64,000 bases of DNA, from NCBI GenBank assembly GCA_033807775.1, contig CM066314.1, positions 146,681,429 to 146,745,428 of the forward strand, read 5' to 3'. The stretch comes from Saussurea involucrata (taxonomy: Eukaryota > Streptophyta > Magnoliopsida > Asterales > Asteraceae). A model generated the notes under the pieces. The model searched no databases. It saw only the letters and a list, made by a program, of their open reading frames with translations, and had not been told where the DNA came from. Below are positions 45,142-57,860 of this stretch, piece after piece (the stretch's first letter is position 1; each line of letters opens with the position of its first letter). The translations under genes were made by a program, and so were the position numbers.

Positions 45142-45944
45142 GCTTTGGCCTTAGCCGCCCGTTCCTCTTCTCGAGCTTTGCGCTCTTCCTCTTGCGCTCG
45201 TTGATGTTTCTCAACGATGCAAGGAGCGGCCTTCTGGAGCTCCTCCAGTTGACCGAAAAGGCACAACGACGCCTGAAACGCCTGCAGTCGCACGAAAAGG
45301 CAAGTCTTACTTACTAAAGAGAGGAAGAGACACACGGCGAAAATGAAAAACTTACCAGGAACGTCATGCCTGCGACGTGAGACCCTGTCTCGTCCACGAT
45401 AGCGCCATGGTAGCGATCCTTGAACGATGGTAGGAGAAATTTTCTCAAGTTAGGGAAATCTTCGCCCTATCCAAGACGCCATCCAGCAGGAAGTCCGACG
45501 GTAACGGAAAATTCACCGTCGTGACTTCCGGGGCTCCCTCAGTCTGAGGACCTTTCCCCTTCTCCTCCGTAGTGGATGACCTAAGCGGAGTCGTCCTTGG
45601 CACGTCCTCAGACGTCTTCGCCTTCTAAGGAGTGGAGGTCTTCAAAGGCTCTCCACCAATTGACGACAGTTCCCTCGGGGGAACCAACCTTGTCTTCTTC
45701 GCAACCCTCGACCCCGAAGTCGGAGGATCCTTCCTCTTCAGCTCCTGGGCCTTCTTAGCCAAGGCCAGCTGGGCATCTCTCTTCGCCTTGCCCGAAGCCG
45801 ACTGCATGCTGGAACCACCTGCGAAAATAAGAAATATCAAAAATCATCGTACGAACCGAAGGGGACTAAAACACATACGACTGATAAAAACTTACTTGAC
45901 GAGGACCCCCGTTGACTTCTTTCCTCAGCTTCTGAGGTGCTGAG

Positions 45945-48124
45945 TGTAACAACCCAAAAATACTACAAGACGTACATAGCATTAATCATAATTTTTACAA
46001 AAATGGGTCCTAAAATTTCGTTACAATAATCTCAAACTAAGGTTGGCGGAAACAACCTATACACAACTGAGAACGAACTAGCTTCTATGAGTGGCACTTG
46101 CACTGTCTCTAGCTGCATCTGTACTCTATCTTGCTCTTGCTCACTTACCTGAGCCTCCTACTATAACTTACCTGAAAAGGTTTTAGTTTTGAAAAGCGAG
46201 GGTTAGACCATGAGGTCTAGTGAGTTCCCTCCATAAACATCGTACATCAACATTATAAAATCATTTCATAAAATCTTAACATTTTCCACATGAGCATCAA
46301 ACATGGTACTACACAGTGTTTAAGGATCACATCGCTAACCGCGATCGGGGCCCAAGCAGACTCCCCTCTCGCCTCATATCGGGGCCCAAGCAGACTCCCC
46401 TCTATCCGAGTAGGAAGGAAACGAATTCCCTCCTGCAAGCTACTCACATATCCGAGTAGGAAGGAAATGAATTCCCTCCTACAAGCTCATCACAAAAGCC
46501 CAAGGGATCATCGGATCCCGAGGTGCTCAGATCCCACTGTGCAGACCGACTTCACATAACATACACATAGCATAACGTAAATGACAAGCGTGAAATCCTT
46601 GCACATCATTTAATATTGCTAAAAGCCGTCTTTCAAAATAAAACGTACATTTCATGGATAACATGCGTAACAGTTGTAAAACAGTTCATGCTCGTAAACA
46701 GACCATAATCAGAAAAGTGTTTAACTTTCATTTAGGTAAAAATCATGTAAAATATCATGGCATTTCCACACAATCACTTTCTTTGGAAAACACGTAAAAT
46801 CACGTATTTTAGTTAGAAAAACTCACCTGGCTTGCTTTCTTGCTTCCAAGCTCCTCACTTACACTTACGATCTCTAGATGGAACAACTAAAAATTAATAG
46901 ACGCACGTCATGAGTCTTTAATTTATTACTCAAGCTTGCTCCCGAACCTAATCCAACTTTATCAAATTGATAAGACACTCTTCTAATCCAAATCCACAAC
47001 TATTGGACTTGCTTACCAGTCCAACACGTTACTCTCGAATCTTACAGTTTGGTTTACATATCGAGTTCGTAATTGAAATTCCAAACTTCCGACCCAATTA
47101 TAATTTATTAACTTAGCCCAACATTAATTATATCATGATTTAATACAATACCGGATTGCATTTAACACCCACCGAAACTAATAGTTTTTAGGCCCAATAA
47201 AAATTATTGATTTACACACTATGGATTACAATTTCGATCCAACCCAAAACATGCAGCCCAAAAGAAATAATAAACTCCGGCCCATGCTGAGTGCAGACCC
47301 AGTTTCGGCCCAAAAGGAAATTCCGGATCGGACTTAACTACCGATTCCGGATCAGCAAGCTTCCGGATCTTTATTACCTCTCGGCCCAACGACTTAAACG
47401 AGTTCCGGATCCCCTTGGGTGGGATTCCGGATCTGATTCCCATATACACCTCCGGATCAGTTAGCGGTTCCGGATCAAGACCAAACTGGTTCTAGTATTT
47501 CTTACCCAAATTTCGGATCCACTAAACGTGGGTTCCGGATCCACTTACCCATTCCGGATCTTGCTATTTTACCAAGTGCCGGATCCATTTGGTTCCGGAA
47601 TGGAAACGTTCCGGACGAAAATCCTGATTAACGCATCTGATCGTTTGGTCGATGCCATAAAACCAGCTTTAGATCGATTATCAAGACTCTAAACCACTTA
47701 AGTGATTGTCTAACTCTATACTGATAATTTAATCCCTTTATAACATACTGAGAAGTCTTAGAATAAGAAACCCTCAGACCATCCTATCAACACAGTAAGA
47801 CTCTAAAATAAAGGGTGAAATTAAAGATTACCTGACACAATTGATGAGAAGTTAGACCCACTTCCACTTCCTCTTCTAATTGAGTGATCGATGCAAGCTT
47901 TCTTCTTCAATTTAACTCAAGATCACCTATTCTCTTCTCTGCTCTTCCCCTCTAGCCGCCACACACACATAATCACTCAAGATATTGGTTCTAGGGTTTT
48001 GAGCTCCTAATTGAGACTTTTACATATTCTCCAAAATTACCATTTGGTCCCTTAAACTTTCGATTGTCACTCACTTCTCTCCACAAAACTTTAGTCTTTC
48101 CAAATAAAGATCTCGGTTATTACA
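45945..48124 (-). repeat. 3' LTR of the minus-strand element
   Basis: 2180 bp, TGTAACAACCC (plus) to GGTTATTACA. On the minus strand: telo-box-like AAAACCCTAG near 47995, donor CAG|GTAATC at 47831, TCCGGAT-rich block 47330-47620, mini-exon 46827-46886, donor CAG|GTGAGT at 46826, hairpin 46204-46219 and acceptor TTTTCAG at 46172. A 26-bp GGGGCCCAAGCAGACTCCCC unit is duplicated at 46346-46400, unlike in the partner LTR. Confidence 0.9.
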
Positions 48125-51100
48125 ACATTCTCTCCTTAAAAGAATTCCGTCCCCGGAATTCCCTATTGGGAACGATGTGGGTAACTGAACCTCGTATCTG
48201 CTCCTATCTCCCAAGTTTCTTCTCGTTCTTCATGGTATCTCCACTGACTCTTTACTAAATTCTGACAAGTCTAATTTGTAAGCCTCGGCTCCAACTCGTT
48301 CAAAAATGGCGAAAATTAATTCCTTCTCACCAGTAATTCTTGCAAGGTCGCCACCATCTCAACTTCCAGTATTTGCTCTCCAAAATAGAGACGTGCATCG
48401 TACTAAGAATTTTTCTACAATCTCATCGGACACCCCAAGTTCGTACACTATCAAACAACTTCTTCAACACTTCGACAGATCTTTGAAACCTAAACTACCT
48501 CACTTTTCTTTGGGACAAAGCGGCTACCACCCATCGACCATTTCATACGTTCACGCCACCTTATCCTTCCCACTTATACGTAACAAAAAGCAGGAAACCT
48601 CCATGTTCCCTCATTGAAGTGTTCTCTTATCCGAATTTAACTTATCCTGAAAACACATCGATTTCTCACTACTTGCCACAAGTGTCTAGTCATATAACCT
48701 AACCTCGGTTACTCTAGCTCGACGAGGAGAAGTAACCACTCTCTCACAAAACCATTCCCCATAGCCTATTACTGAACGACCAGTACGTTTGAACATTTCT
48801 CACCACGACACCAACTCAACTCATTCAACTGCCTTATCCACTTCTTTCCTGTACAAGATCATACACAATTCCATTCCTCAATACTCTTTCCAAAGTTCGC
48901 ACCCTTATCAATGGCGATGTACACACACACTACTCCACCTTTCGGTGTTACTGTCAAGCTTATTACTTCCAACCTATTCACTTATTCTGACGTACGATCT
49001 TTACCTCCCCACGTTAGTGTGGAGCACCGCCCATCATACATTACTTGCCCCTTTCTTCCGACCTTTCCACATGTCGACAACATCTTCTCATCATTATACA
49101 TAACCAAACGGTTGCACCAAAATTCTAACTTAAAGCATTCAACCCAGTCTTCTCGAAATGACACCAGTGATCGAAGTCACTACGCGTTCTTGGTCTCCAA
49201 CTATTTCCTTCTAAGATCATTCCTTCACACATAAGAAACAATTCACTTCCTGCAAAGATTGAGCCTCTATTATCACACATCTTCGACTAACTCATCTACC
49301 ATCTTCTTTAACTTCCACTGATTCAAAAATACACTTACTTAGCGATTCACACATCAAAACAATTGGTTTCTTATTTGGGTAACTACCCACTCCCGCTCCG
49401 ACATTCTATTTCTATTCTGTTAGCAGTCAAAGTAACATGCCAACTTACAAACCACGTGCTCCGACAATTTGACTTACAAATCGTACGCTTCATCCGAAAA
49501 TCCTCGTAAGGCTCCCACCTGACGCTTCCTCTTCCTAGCATCACATTTCTACAACACTGGATGACACATATATCTTGGAAATTAATGCCACTACTCATCC
49601 GTACATTCTCTACCCATAACTTCGCACTACAGACCAGGTCTCTCATGGTCATTCATACCCAATTCAAACTTGCCTTTATATTCTCCCATATAACCAACCG
49701 AAATTATTTCACTACTTCGTCTTCCTCCCACTTTAAAACAGCAATTCACAAGTTCCCGAATAACTCGAACATATTTGATTCTTGCTAGTTCTTTGCGATT
49801 CCAACTTACTACATAGATAGGGCACAATCCCTCACAGATCGACATACTCTACACATTCACTTCGTTTATGCTAAGTTTCTCATTCTTTTACGATCCAACC
49901 AAATCTCGTAAGTAGAATGTTTATCCAAAGCAACAGTCTCTCACCATCTTAACACCCCTACAAGGTGCCCTACCAACTTTCAACCTTATGGTTCAAGCCT
50001 TCGGCCTCAACCATCTCACCCAGCTGTTAACTTCAACATCAATAGTCAACCTGAACTACTTTCTTAACCTATTCTTTAACATGGGTTCCTCACAGAACCT
50101 AGTCCTTCCAACATATCATAATCACTTCATAATACGTCTCCCTCTTTTCTGAACTTACTCCTGTAACATCAATATTACAAGCTCACCTCAAAACTCATAT
50201 CCAACACCGTGGACATTTCATTTCTGCCTCACAATTCTACTCATAACGAGTTGCTAATACCAATACCTCGATGATTTCTAGTCCTTCCCCTAGACACACC
50301 CGTCCCTCGGCAACCGTATTCCCAGTCACCGAGGAAGGGTACAGACCCTCATACACCCAACACTATAATCCATTCCCGACTCTTCTACTGTCCAACTCTC
50401 CTCTTGAACACATATACCAAAACTACATACGTTCTCCCCTGATTTGTCCAACACCTCTCCACTCTCAGAGTTCTTCCTTAGCTTACAATGTAATACTTTA
50501 CGACCTAGTGGGTTCATAGCCTTCATGCATGACAATGCAGTAAATAAATCTTTTTGCACATTTCATCATTTTAAATAAACAACATTTGAAAACACTTGGG
50601 TACACATGACCCCATCACTCTTATAACTTCAATGCCCTGCACAACGATTCGAGAATCGTTTGCATGCATATTCCCATGAACCTTAATCTTACTCAATCCG
50701 AACGATGTTATTACGACAGTAGTACATTGAATGAAAATCATTTCATACGACACAATTCTGAAAGAAATTACCGACACCAAGTAAACCAGTCGGTTCTCAC
50801 ACTCTTTTATATGATATCAACAGGTCAAAACTCATTTTGATTGTAAAAGTTTTGCTGGCATCGTTTTCTCGACCTTTTTGTAACAATTTAACTTATCATG
50901 AAAAGTGTGAAATACTTTGCAAATCGTTAAGCTCAAAATTTCATTGTGTAATGTGAATGAAATCACCTTTTCTTTAAACATACTTTTGCACATGCTGACT
51001 CATTATTGATCAAAATTTATATTTACACATTTTCTTTAATCATGAAAGGCTCATGTAGCACATGTAAAACGCAATGCATGAAACTCTACTTGCAATTGAA

Positions 51101-51961
51101 GGCTACTCCCCCTAACAAGGTCAACCGCTTTACTCACGCAACTTATCCTTGACACTCTACCTTCGACCAATGGTCGCCCTTTCGGTCATGCAATAACTTA
51201 CTGTACATGCGTTCCACATCCCACTTACTCAACTACTTCATACTATTTTCGTTTTGATCAACTATCTCACATTTTACTTCTACACGCTTTCATTTCACTA
51301 TAGGTATCTTATTTCATTTATCCTGCCATTGAAAGCTCGACTAAGAAGTCAGGGCTCAATTGACACTTTCAAGACTTCGACACTGTCCTTCCTTACCATT
51401 CCGACTATTCTATCCCATGATTTCTAGCACGGGACTCTCCAGTAACAAGAGTCTTTCTCAAAAGCAATCGCTCAACCTCTTTGAACCCACGAAGATCTAC
51501 TTCTAGACGGCTCATAACATTACAGACAACATTTCTTGTCCCTGAGGAATAAATATAAATATACCTACGTCTCATCATAACTGACCTCTCATGATACTTC
51601 CCCAACAATGGGTCTCAAACTACCCCCAGGGGTCCTTCTAACATTCTGGATTACTGAAACACAACATATAAACTAGCTTAGGACTACAACATCGGAATAA
51701 TAAGGCAGGTTAAGCACATACATGTACCTGTAAGTTCGCAATTACACTGGCCATGTGTAATCCCAAACTTACCTTACATGACTGTCCCCGGTACCCTATT
51801 AGTCCTATATCTACTATAGTGCCCTCCTAACGCATTTTCTATATCTACAATAGTGCCCTCCTAACGCATTTCCGGATTCTCAGTTGTGATTTATATTCCA
51901 AAGTTTAAGTTTAGGCACGTCCGGTCACCTAAATCCCTTAAACTATGGCTCTGATACCATT
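48125..51961 (-). other. Interior of the minus-strand element, no coding capacity
   Basis: The PPT (minus AAGGAGAGAATGT) is at 48125-48137 with the pre-PPT hairpin beside it. Short frames on both strands are not conserved. A 39-bp unit TATCTACTATAGTGCCCTCC.. is tandemly repeated at 51808-51872. The part next to the PBS is homologous to the Tekay leader. Confidence 0.75.
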
Positions 51962-54104
51962 TGTAACAACCCAAAAATACTACAGGACGTACATAGCATT
52001 AATCATAACATTTACAAAACTGGGTCCCAAAATTTCGTTACAATAATCTTAAACTAAGGTTGGCGGAAACAACCTATACACAACTGAGAATGTACTAGCT
52101 TCTATGAGTGGCACTTGCACTGTCTCTAGCTGCATCTGTACTCTATCTTGCTCTTGCTCACTTACCTGAGCCTCCTACTATAGCTTACCTGAAAAGGTTT
52201 TAGTTTTGAAAAGCGAGGGTTAGACCATGAGGTCTAGTGAGTTCCCTCCATAAACAGCGTACATCAACATTATAAAATCATTTCATAAAATCTTAACATT
52301 TTCCACATGAGCATCAAACATGGTACTACACAGTGTTGAAGGATCACATAGCTAACCGCGATCGGGGCCCAAGCAGACTCCCCTCTATCCGAGTAGGAAG
52401 GAAACAAATTCCCTCCTACAAGCTAGTCACATATCCGAGTAGGAAGGAAATGAATTCCCTCCTACAAGCTCATCACAAAAGCCCAAGGGATCATCGGATC
52501 CCGAGGTGCTCAGATCCCACTGTGCAGACCGACTTCACATAACATACACATAGCATAACGTAAATCACAAGCGTGAAATCTTTGCACATCATTTAATATT
52601 GCTAAAAGTCGTCTTTCAAAATAAAACGTACATTTCATGGAGAACATGCGTAACAGTTGTAAAACAGTTCATGCTCGTAAACGAACCATAATCAGAAAAG
52701 TGTTTTAACTTTCATTTAGGTAAAAATCATGTAAAATATCATGGCATTTCCACACAATCACTTTCTTTGAAAAACACGTAAAATCACGTATTTTAGTTAG
52801 AAAAACCCATCTGGCTTGCTTGCTTCCAAGCTCCTCACTTACACTTCCGATCTCTAGATGGAACACCTAAAAATTAATAGACGCATGTCATGAGTCTTTA
52901 ATTTATTACTCAAGCTTGCTCCCGAACCTAATCCAACTTTATCAAATTGATAAGACACTCTTCTAATCCAAATCCACAACTATTGGACTTGCTTACCAGT
53001 CCAACACGTTACTCTCGAATCTTACAGTTTGGTTTAGATATCGAGTCCGTAATTGAAATTCCAAACTTCCGACCCAATTATAATTTATTAACTTAGCCCA
53101 ACATTAATTATATCATGATTTAATACAATACCGGATTGCATTTAACACCCACCGAAACTAATAGTTTTTTAGCCCAATGAAAATTATTTATTTACACACT
53201 ATGGACTACAATTTCGATCCAACCCAAAACATGCGGCCCAAAAGAAATAATAAACTCCGGCCCATGCTGAGTGCAGACCCAGTTCCGGCCCAAAAGGAAA
53301 TTCCGGATCGGACTTAACTACCGATTCCGGATCAGCAAGCTTCCGGATCTTTATTACCTCTCGGCCCAACGACTTAAACGAGTTCCGGATCCCCTTGGGT
53401 GGAATTCCAGATCTAATTCCCATATACACTTCCGGATCAGTTAGCGGTTCCGGATCAAGACCAAACTGGTTCTGGTATTTCTTACCCAAATTCCGGATCC
53501 ACTAAACGTGGGTTCCGGATCCACTTACCCATTCCGACTCTTGCTATTTTACCAAGTTCCGGATCCATTTGGTTCCGGACTGGAAACGTTCCGGACCAAA
53601 ATTCTGATTAACACAACTGATCGTTTGGTCGATGCCATAAAACCAACTTTAGATCGATTATCAAGACTCTAAACCACTTAAGTGATTGTCTAACTCTATA
53701 ATGATCATTTAATCCCTTTATAACATACTGAGAAGTTTTAGAATAAGAAACCCTCAGACCATCCTATCAACACAGTAAGACTCTAAAATAAAGGGTGAAA
53801 TTAAAGATTACCTGATACAATTGATGAGAAGATCGACCCACTTCCACTTCCTCTTCTAATTGAGTGATCGATGCAAGCTTTCTTCTTCAATTTAGTCTAA
53901 AGATCACCTATTCTATTCTTTGCTCTTCCCCTCTAGCCGCCACACACACATAATCACTCAAGATATTGGTTCTAGGGTTTTGAGCTCCTAATTGAGACTT
54001 TTACATCTTCTCCAAAATTACCATTTGGTCCCTTGAACTTTCGATTGTCACTCACTTCTCTCCACAAAACTTTAGTCTTTCCAAATAAAATCTCGGTTAT
54101 TACA
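51962..54104 (-). repeat. 5' LTR of the minus-strand element
   Basis: 2143 bp. Same layout as its partner: donor GTAATC at 53811, TCCGGAT block 53290-53610, mini-exon 52811-52866, hairpin 52221-52236 and acceptor TTTTCAG at 52189. The second donor is changed to ATGGGT (minus, 52810). Confidence 0.9.
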
Positions 54105-54899
54105 CTGACGGTCGTACGACGAGGAGAGTCAAATAACTCTCCGACCCCACAAGAAAAAAGTCTCGCAACTTTTTCTTGAGAGTCCACTGCGGGGCCGAAC
54201 CTTGCAAAAACGATATCTGAAAATGAATGACAAAACAATTTGTGAGAGACAAAACTAAGTACTAAAAGACGTACGACAAACGAAATTTATACCGCTGGTG
54301 TTCCACCCAGACGCGACCTAGGAAGTGTCCTCGTCTATACGATCAAGCGTCCGTACACGACCGAGAACGTATTTGGCCTTCCACCCACGATCGTGGACCA
54401 GGGTGTCAGGAACCAATGTCTGTCCTCCTCTTAACCTAGAGGACGGGCTGTAACGGCGATAGTCGTCCGACTTCACGTCAAACGCCGTTAACAGATCACA
54501 CGCCGTGAAAGGGACATCCCAATCACTGGTGATCCGATCAATCTCCTGGAAAATTTGCCAGAACTCCGGCAGGATCTGACCAGGAGACAAATCAAAGACA
54601 CCCAAAAACTCCCTAACCAGAGGAGTAAATGGCCATCTGAATCCTATCCTAAAAGGATATTCGTACATGACGAAAAATCCTCCTAAACACTCCACCGGCC
54701 TAAGTTGGTCAGGAGTACATAAATGGATTTCGACGGGAATGCCCGCCAAATACCTAAAGGACTCCACCTCCTCCTTTTCTTGGAAAAAGCTCGCCGGCTC
54801 GGAGGAGACGGAAAAATATGGCACATAAATCTGTGACACGTATAGGTCCATAAGGTCCTTAGACCCAGGAGCCTTTTTGGCTATCGACTTGAGTCGCAT

Positions 54900-55328
54900 A
54901 TTGAGAAGAGGGATAAGAGATCGTACCTTATGTGCCTAAAACCTCGAACGATCGAACGAATTTTGGAGATTCTCTAACTTTTTTCTTGGAAAACTCTCTC
55001 GAAAACGTGATGAAAGCGTAAAAGCGAAACAATTCCAGAAGCAGGGTATTTATGGAAAAGATCATGTCAGGTCGACCCGCTCGATGGTCGACACATGTCA
55101 TCGCCTTTTCGCATGCATCATGCCGATGGGCGACACCTGTCCTTTAAACGTCTCTTCACTACTGGCACGCCGTCGTGACGTCACGACTACCTCACTTCCT
55201 CCAATCCGAAGCGAACCAAGACGGTTGGAATTCAACGAGACCCTCTCCCCAAGAGACACGTGTCGAGACACCGTCGTCGGATTTAAAATTCAAATTTCAC
55301 GCCTAAAATTCAAATTTTGGGGGCAAAC
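54900..55328 (-). promoter_or_regulatory. Putative promoter/5' region of the antisense gene and Tat PPT
   Basis: The region lies between the antisense ATG and the 3' LTR. A G-box-type GACACGTGTC lies at 55254-55263. On the plus strand the PPT TTTTGGGGGCAAAC (55315-55328) precedes the LTR. Promoter activity is not shown. Confidence 0.4.
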
Positions 55329-56206
55329 TGTTTGGGTAAAAAATCACACCTCACGACCGACGTTAGAAAACCCATGTGACATTTCTATAAGACCACCCTT
55401 GCCCTGGGATACGGACTTATGAGTTGCTCACTGACGTATGCTCGGTCGTACGTAATTATGTTGGTCGTACGTTCAGTACGACGACGTATGAGACTTAAGA
55501 CGGTCGTACGCTTTATACTAACCGTTAACAGTCAAACCCGTTTTCTTTTATTCATTAATGCAGGTCTAAATAACATTCATAGTGCAAATGGTCAGTAACG
55601 ATCAGCTCATCAATGGCATTCAAAGCCCGGCAGCGGTTACGAAGTACGCCATCAAAGCACCATTAAAGGCCAGCGAAAGCTATAAAAGACCCTATGCTGC
55701 AACCGAAATGGCATCCATTTTTTATCTACTTTCAATCTGCTCTGAAATCTATTCCAAGCTATTTCGCTCTGCTCCATCCACTTTCTAAAGCAACTTTACA
55801 CCAGAAACGCAGTAATTCGCAAGGCATTCGAACAAATATCGCTGAAGCTCCTTCACACGACAGCAGTTCGAACCGCACGACGACAGCTTATTTTGCACGA
55901 TTAACACACGACACTCGTCATTTACACACGACTAAGTCTATTTTTCATTTACTTGTAATCTGTTGTACACAAATCACCTGTTACAAAAGGACTTTCGCCC
56001 CTGTTTGGCGACTATAGTGCACCGTCGACTCTCACAAGTCGACCGCGATTTTTTCCCTCGTTTTGGGGTTTTTCGCGTCACCAAATCTCTTGTCTCTTTT
56101 ACCTTTTCCCGCGATTGTGTTGCTTGGTCTTGAGATACGTTTCTTTAGTTGTTAAAAGTCCACACTAACCTCAAGTTGTACTTCTGTGCGATTTTTGGCA
56201 TTAACA
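55329..56206 (+). repeat. 3' LTR of the Tat element
   Basis: 878 bp, highly similar to 36614-37474 except for an extra GGTCGTACGTTCAGTACGAC-like segment (55453-55475) and the duplicated CGTACG palindromes it brings. Confidence 0.92.
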
Positions 56207-56208
56207 GC

Positions 56209-57199
56209 TGTAATAATCTAGTTTTGAGTGTAAGAAATAAACGGAAGTTTGGTGGCCAAAGTGTGATAATCAAAAGTTGGGTGCTAAGTGTGGTGGGTAT
56301 ATAAAGGAGAAAAACCCTAAAACCCTCACAATCTCCTTATTGTTGCTGTATGCGGCTAGAGTGCGACTGGTGTGTGTGCACTTATGGGATTCTTCAAGCA
56401 AGGCGTGGGGGAAAACAATCCTTGGAAGGGAAATCAGCAATCATCAATTAAGGTAATCTCAATTCATCCCTAAAACCCATGACCTTCTTGTTTGAGTTGT
56501 TGCCTCGGTAAGTTCTTGATTTGGAAGCAAATGGTTGATTCTTTCTTGAGAAATTGAAATTTGTGTCCATGGCTTTTGTTCTAATGGTTTAAGGGGAAGA
56601 GTGAATTAATAATTTATGGATTGTAAGAAGCTTAGAACAGCGGTAAAAGGACCAAAGCATATGGGGTTGAGGAAATTGCTACCTGGATACCGCTCTGTGG
56701 GAATCCGGACGTTCGTATCCGGAGAGCCTGGTATCCGGATAGAGGGATTGCTGGAGGTGTCCGACGGATTTACCCGGAAACCCTTGGGAATCTAGGAGAA
56801 TCCGGATAGCGTAGGAGTGTCCGGGTAGTTTCAGCTATTCGGGTAAACCTCGTCCGAGTAGTTTTAGCTGTCCGGGTAAACCTTTTCGGGTAGTTGTGCA
56901 GTGAGGATCTTAATTGTTTTAGAAATGTGACCTTAGTGTGCTTCCTATCCGAGAGCCTATGTTGGTGGTAAATTGAGTGACTTACCCCTCTAGTGCGTGT
57001 GATGTGTTTTAGGTGCGGATTGAGGAGGGTGTTATTCGGTGAGAAAGGAACGCTGATCGCCAGGTGAGTCTCCCTAACTGAGAACCTTTATCAAATGTAT
57101 ACATATATGCAAATGTTGATTTAACTTTCTATCTTACTTAACGCTGTTAAATATGCATAATAGTGTGATTCAAAGGTGTGATACTTGTGTGTGGGCATG
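56209..57199 (+). repeat. 3' LTR of the Tekay-like element, truncated
   Basis: It matches the first 1 kb of 18248-19845: TATATAAAGG near 56299, donor GTAATC at 56453, CCGG block 56690-56890, mini-exon 57013-57063 (51 nt as in the 5' LTR) and donor GTGAGT at 57064. It stops at GTGTGGGCATG, where another TGTAATAACC begins. The missing remainder is not found further right. Confidence 0.88.
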
Positions 57200-57860
57200 T
57201 GTAATAACCGGTTACATTATTGGTTTATTTAATTTTATTATTTTTAGGTTAAGGTAAGTTTGGGATTAGTTTCATGGAGTTATAAGTTAAGGGGTAGACT
57301 TTAATTTTTATTTAGAAGTTTGGGGGTATGTTTTGCCAATTAAGGAAAGTATGGGGTTTGATTGGTTGAGGTGATGAAAGATGAAATCTTCCACCGCCTC
57401 TTTTTGGATAAAAAGAGAGGTGTCTCATTTAGTAGAGATATTTTGGGTCTTAGTATGTGTGTGTGTGGGTTGGTTACTGCAAAGAGAGAAAGAGAGATTT
57501 GAGAGAGAAATCCAAGATGAAGAAGAAGAAAGTTGATGATTCTCAGCTGGGTTTTAGGATTCAAATCAAGAGAACATAAGGTATCAATCCTACATAAACT
57601 CCTTCTTTTATGTTTATGTTTATTAGTTTTCAAAGAGGGTTTATAAACGGGGTTTGATGAAATATGGATGTTTTTGGAAAATACTTTAGCGCGAAAATTC
57701 AAATTTTGTTTAAAGCTAGGGTTTTTCTCAACTTTCAAAATTATCCTTTAGCATACTTTTGGTCAAAAAAATCAGATCATTCTCTCTAATCTCCCTAAAG
57801 AACACCTTAAGAACATATATGTTCTTCAAGATTATGATTTGATTTATTAAATCAAACCAC

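Larger units (their letters stand above)
45945..54104 (-). mobile_element. Non-autonomous Tekay-like element, minus strand
   Basis: LTRs are 51962-54104 (5') and 45945-48124 (3'). The flanks CTGAG (45940-45944) and CTGAC (54105-54109) form a TSD with one mismatch. PBS (minus) is at 51947-51959. The 3.8-kb interior has no usable frame. Its leader (51700-51946) clearly matches the leader of the Tekay-like element at 19860-20100, and the sequence before the PPT keeps that element's GAATTCC-GGGGAC-GGAATTC hairpin (48142-48161). It is thus a deletion or decay derivative of a related autonomous element. Confidence 0.9.
44680..54899 (-). pseudogene. Antisense gene of the Tat element (putative gypsy-type transposon protein), 4 exons, interrupted
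   Basis: It runs opposite to pol. Exon 1 starts at ATG 54899 with ECLGGFFVMYEYPFRIGFRWP and FTPLVREFLGVF, resembling the plant proteins named putative gypsy-type transposon (PF04195), known as antisense frames in some Tat elements. Predicted introns are 76, 77 and 74 nt (54217-54292, 45819-45895 and 45282-45355), with GT..AG ends. Exon 3 is basic (KRDAQLALAKKAQELKRK). Exon 4 is a Glu/Lys/Leu coiled coil, then an acidic tail to TGA 44680-44682. Lesions are a stop at 54318, stops in exon 3, an in-frame stop near 44850 and the 8-kb element inserted in exon 2. Function is unknown. Confidence 0.7.
36614..56206 (+). mobile_element. Tat-lineage Ty3/gypsy element with antisense gene
   Basis: LTRs are 36614-37474 and 55329-56206. 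The TSD GCTGT (36609-36613 and 56207-56211) spans the PPT/LTR junction of the host Tekay element. PBS TGGCGCCATCCGTGGGA is at 37478, and a PPT TTTTGGGGGCAAAC precedes the 3' LTR. Pol has two RNase H domains, the second of the archaeal type (HVDGSS.., NNEAEYEAL), the mark of the Tat lineage. gag and protease are missing. A multi-exon gene on the minus strand fills the space between pol and the 3' LTR. It is inactivated by stops, a lost RT Asp and three insertions. Confidence 0.92.
18248..57199 (+). mobile_element. Tekay-like chromovirus (Ty3/gypsy) opened by nested insertions
   Basis: Order: 5' LTR (18248-19845), PBS (19849), gag (20121-), protease, RT (to 23031), [Copia 23032-34607], RNase H, integrase and chromodomain (34608-36599), PPT (36600-36610), [Tat element 36614-56206], truncated 3' LTR (56209-57199). 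Removing the inserts with their TSDs joins its parts exactly. The left flank is ATGGG (18243-18247); the right TSD is lost because the 3' LTR stops at 57199. The pol order and the chromodomain-like C-terminus place it with the Tekay/Del chromoviruses. Stops, frameshifts and a lost RT aspartate make it inactive. Confidence 0.92.

Noticed and set aside
48306..49234. Plus-strand frames of 80-107 codons in the minus-strand element
   Set aside because: They have no homology, oppose the element's sense, and show low-complexity codon use. They are chance frames in decayed sequence.
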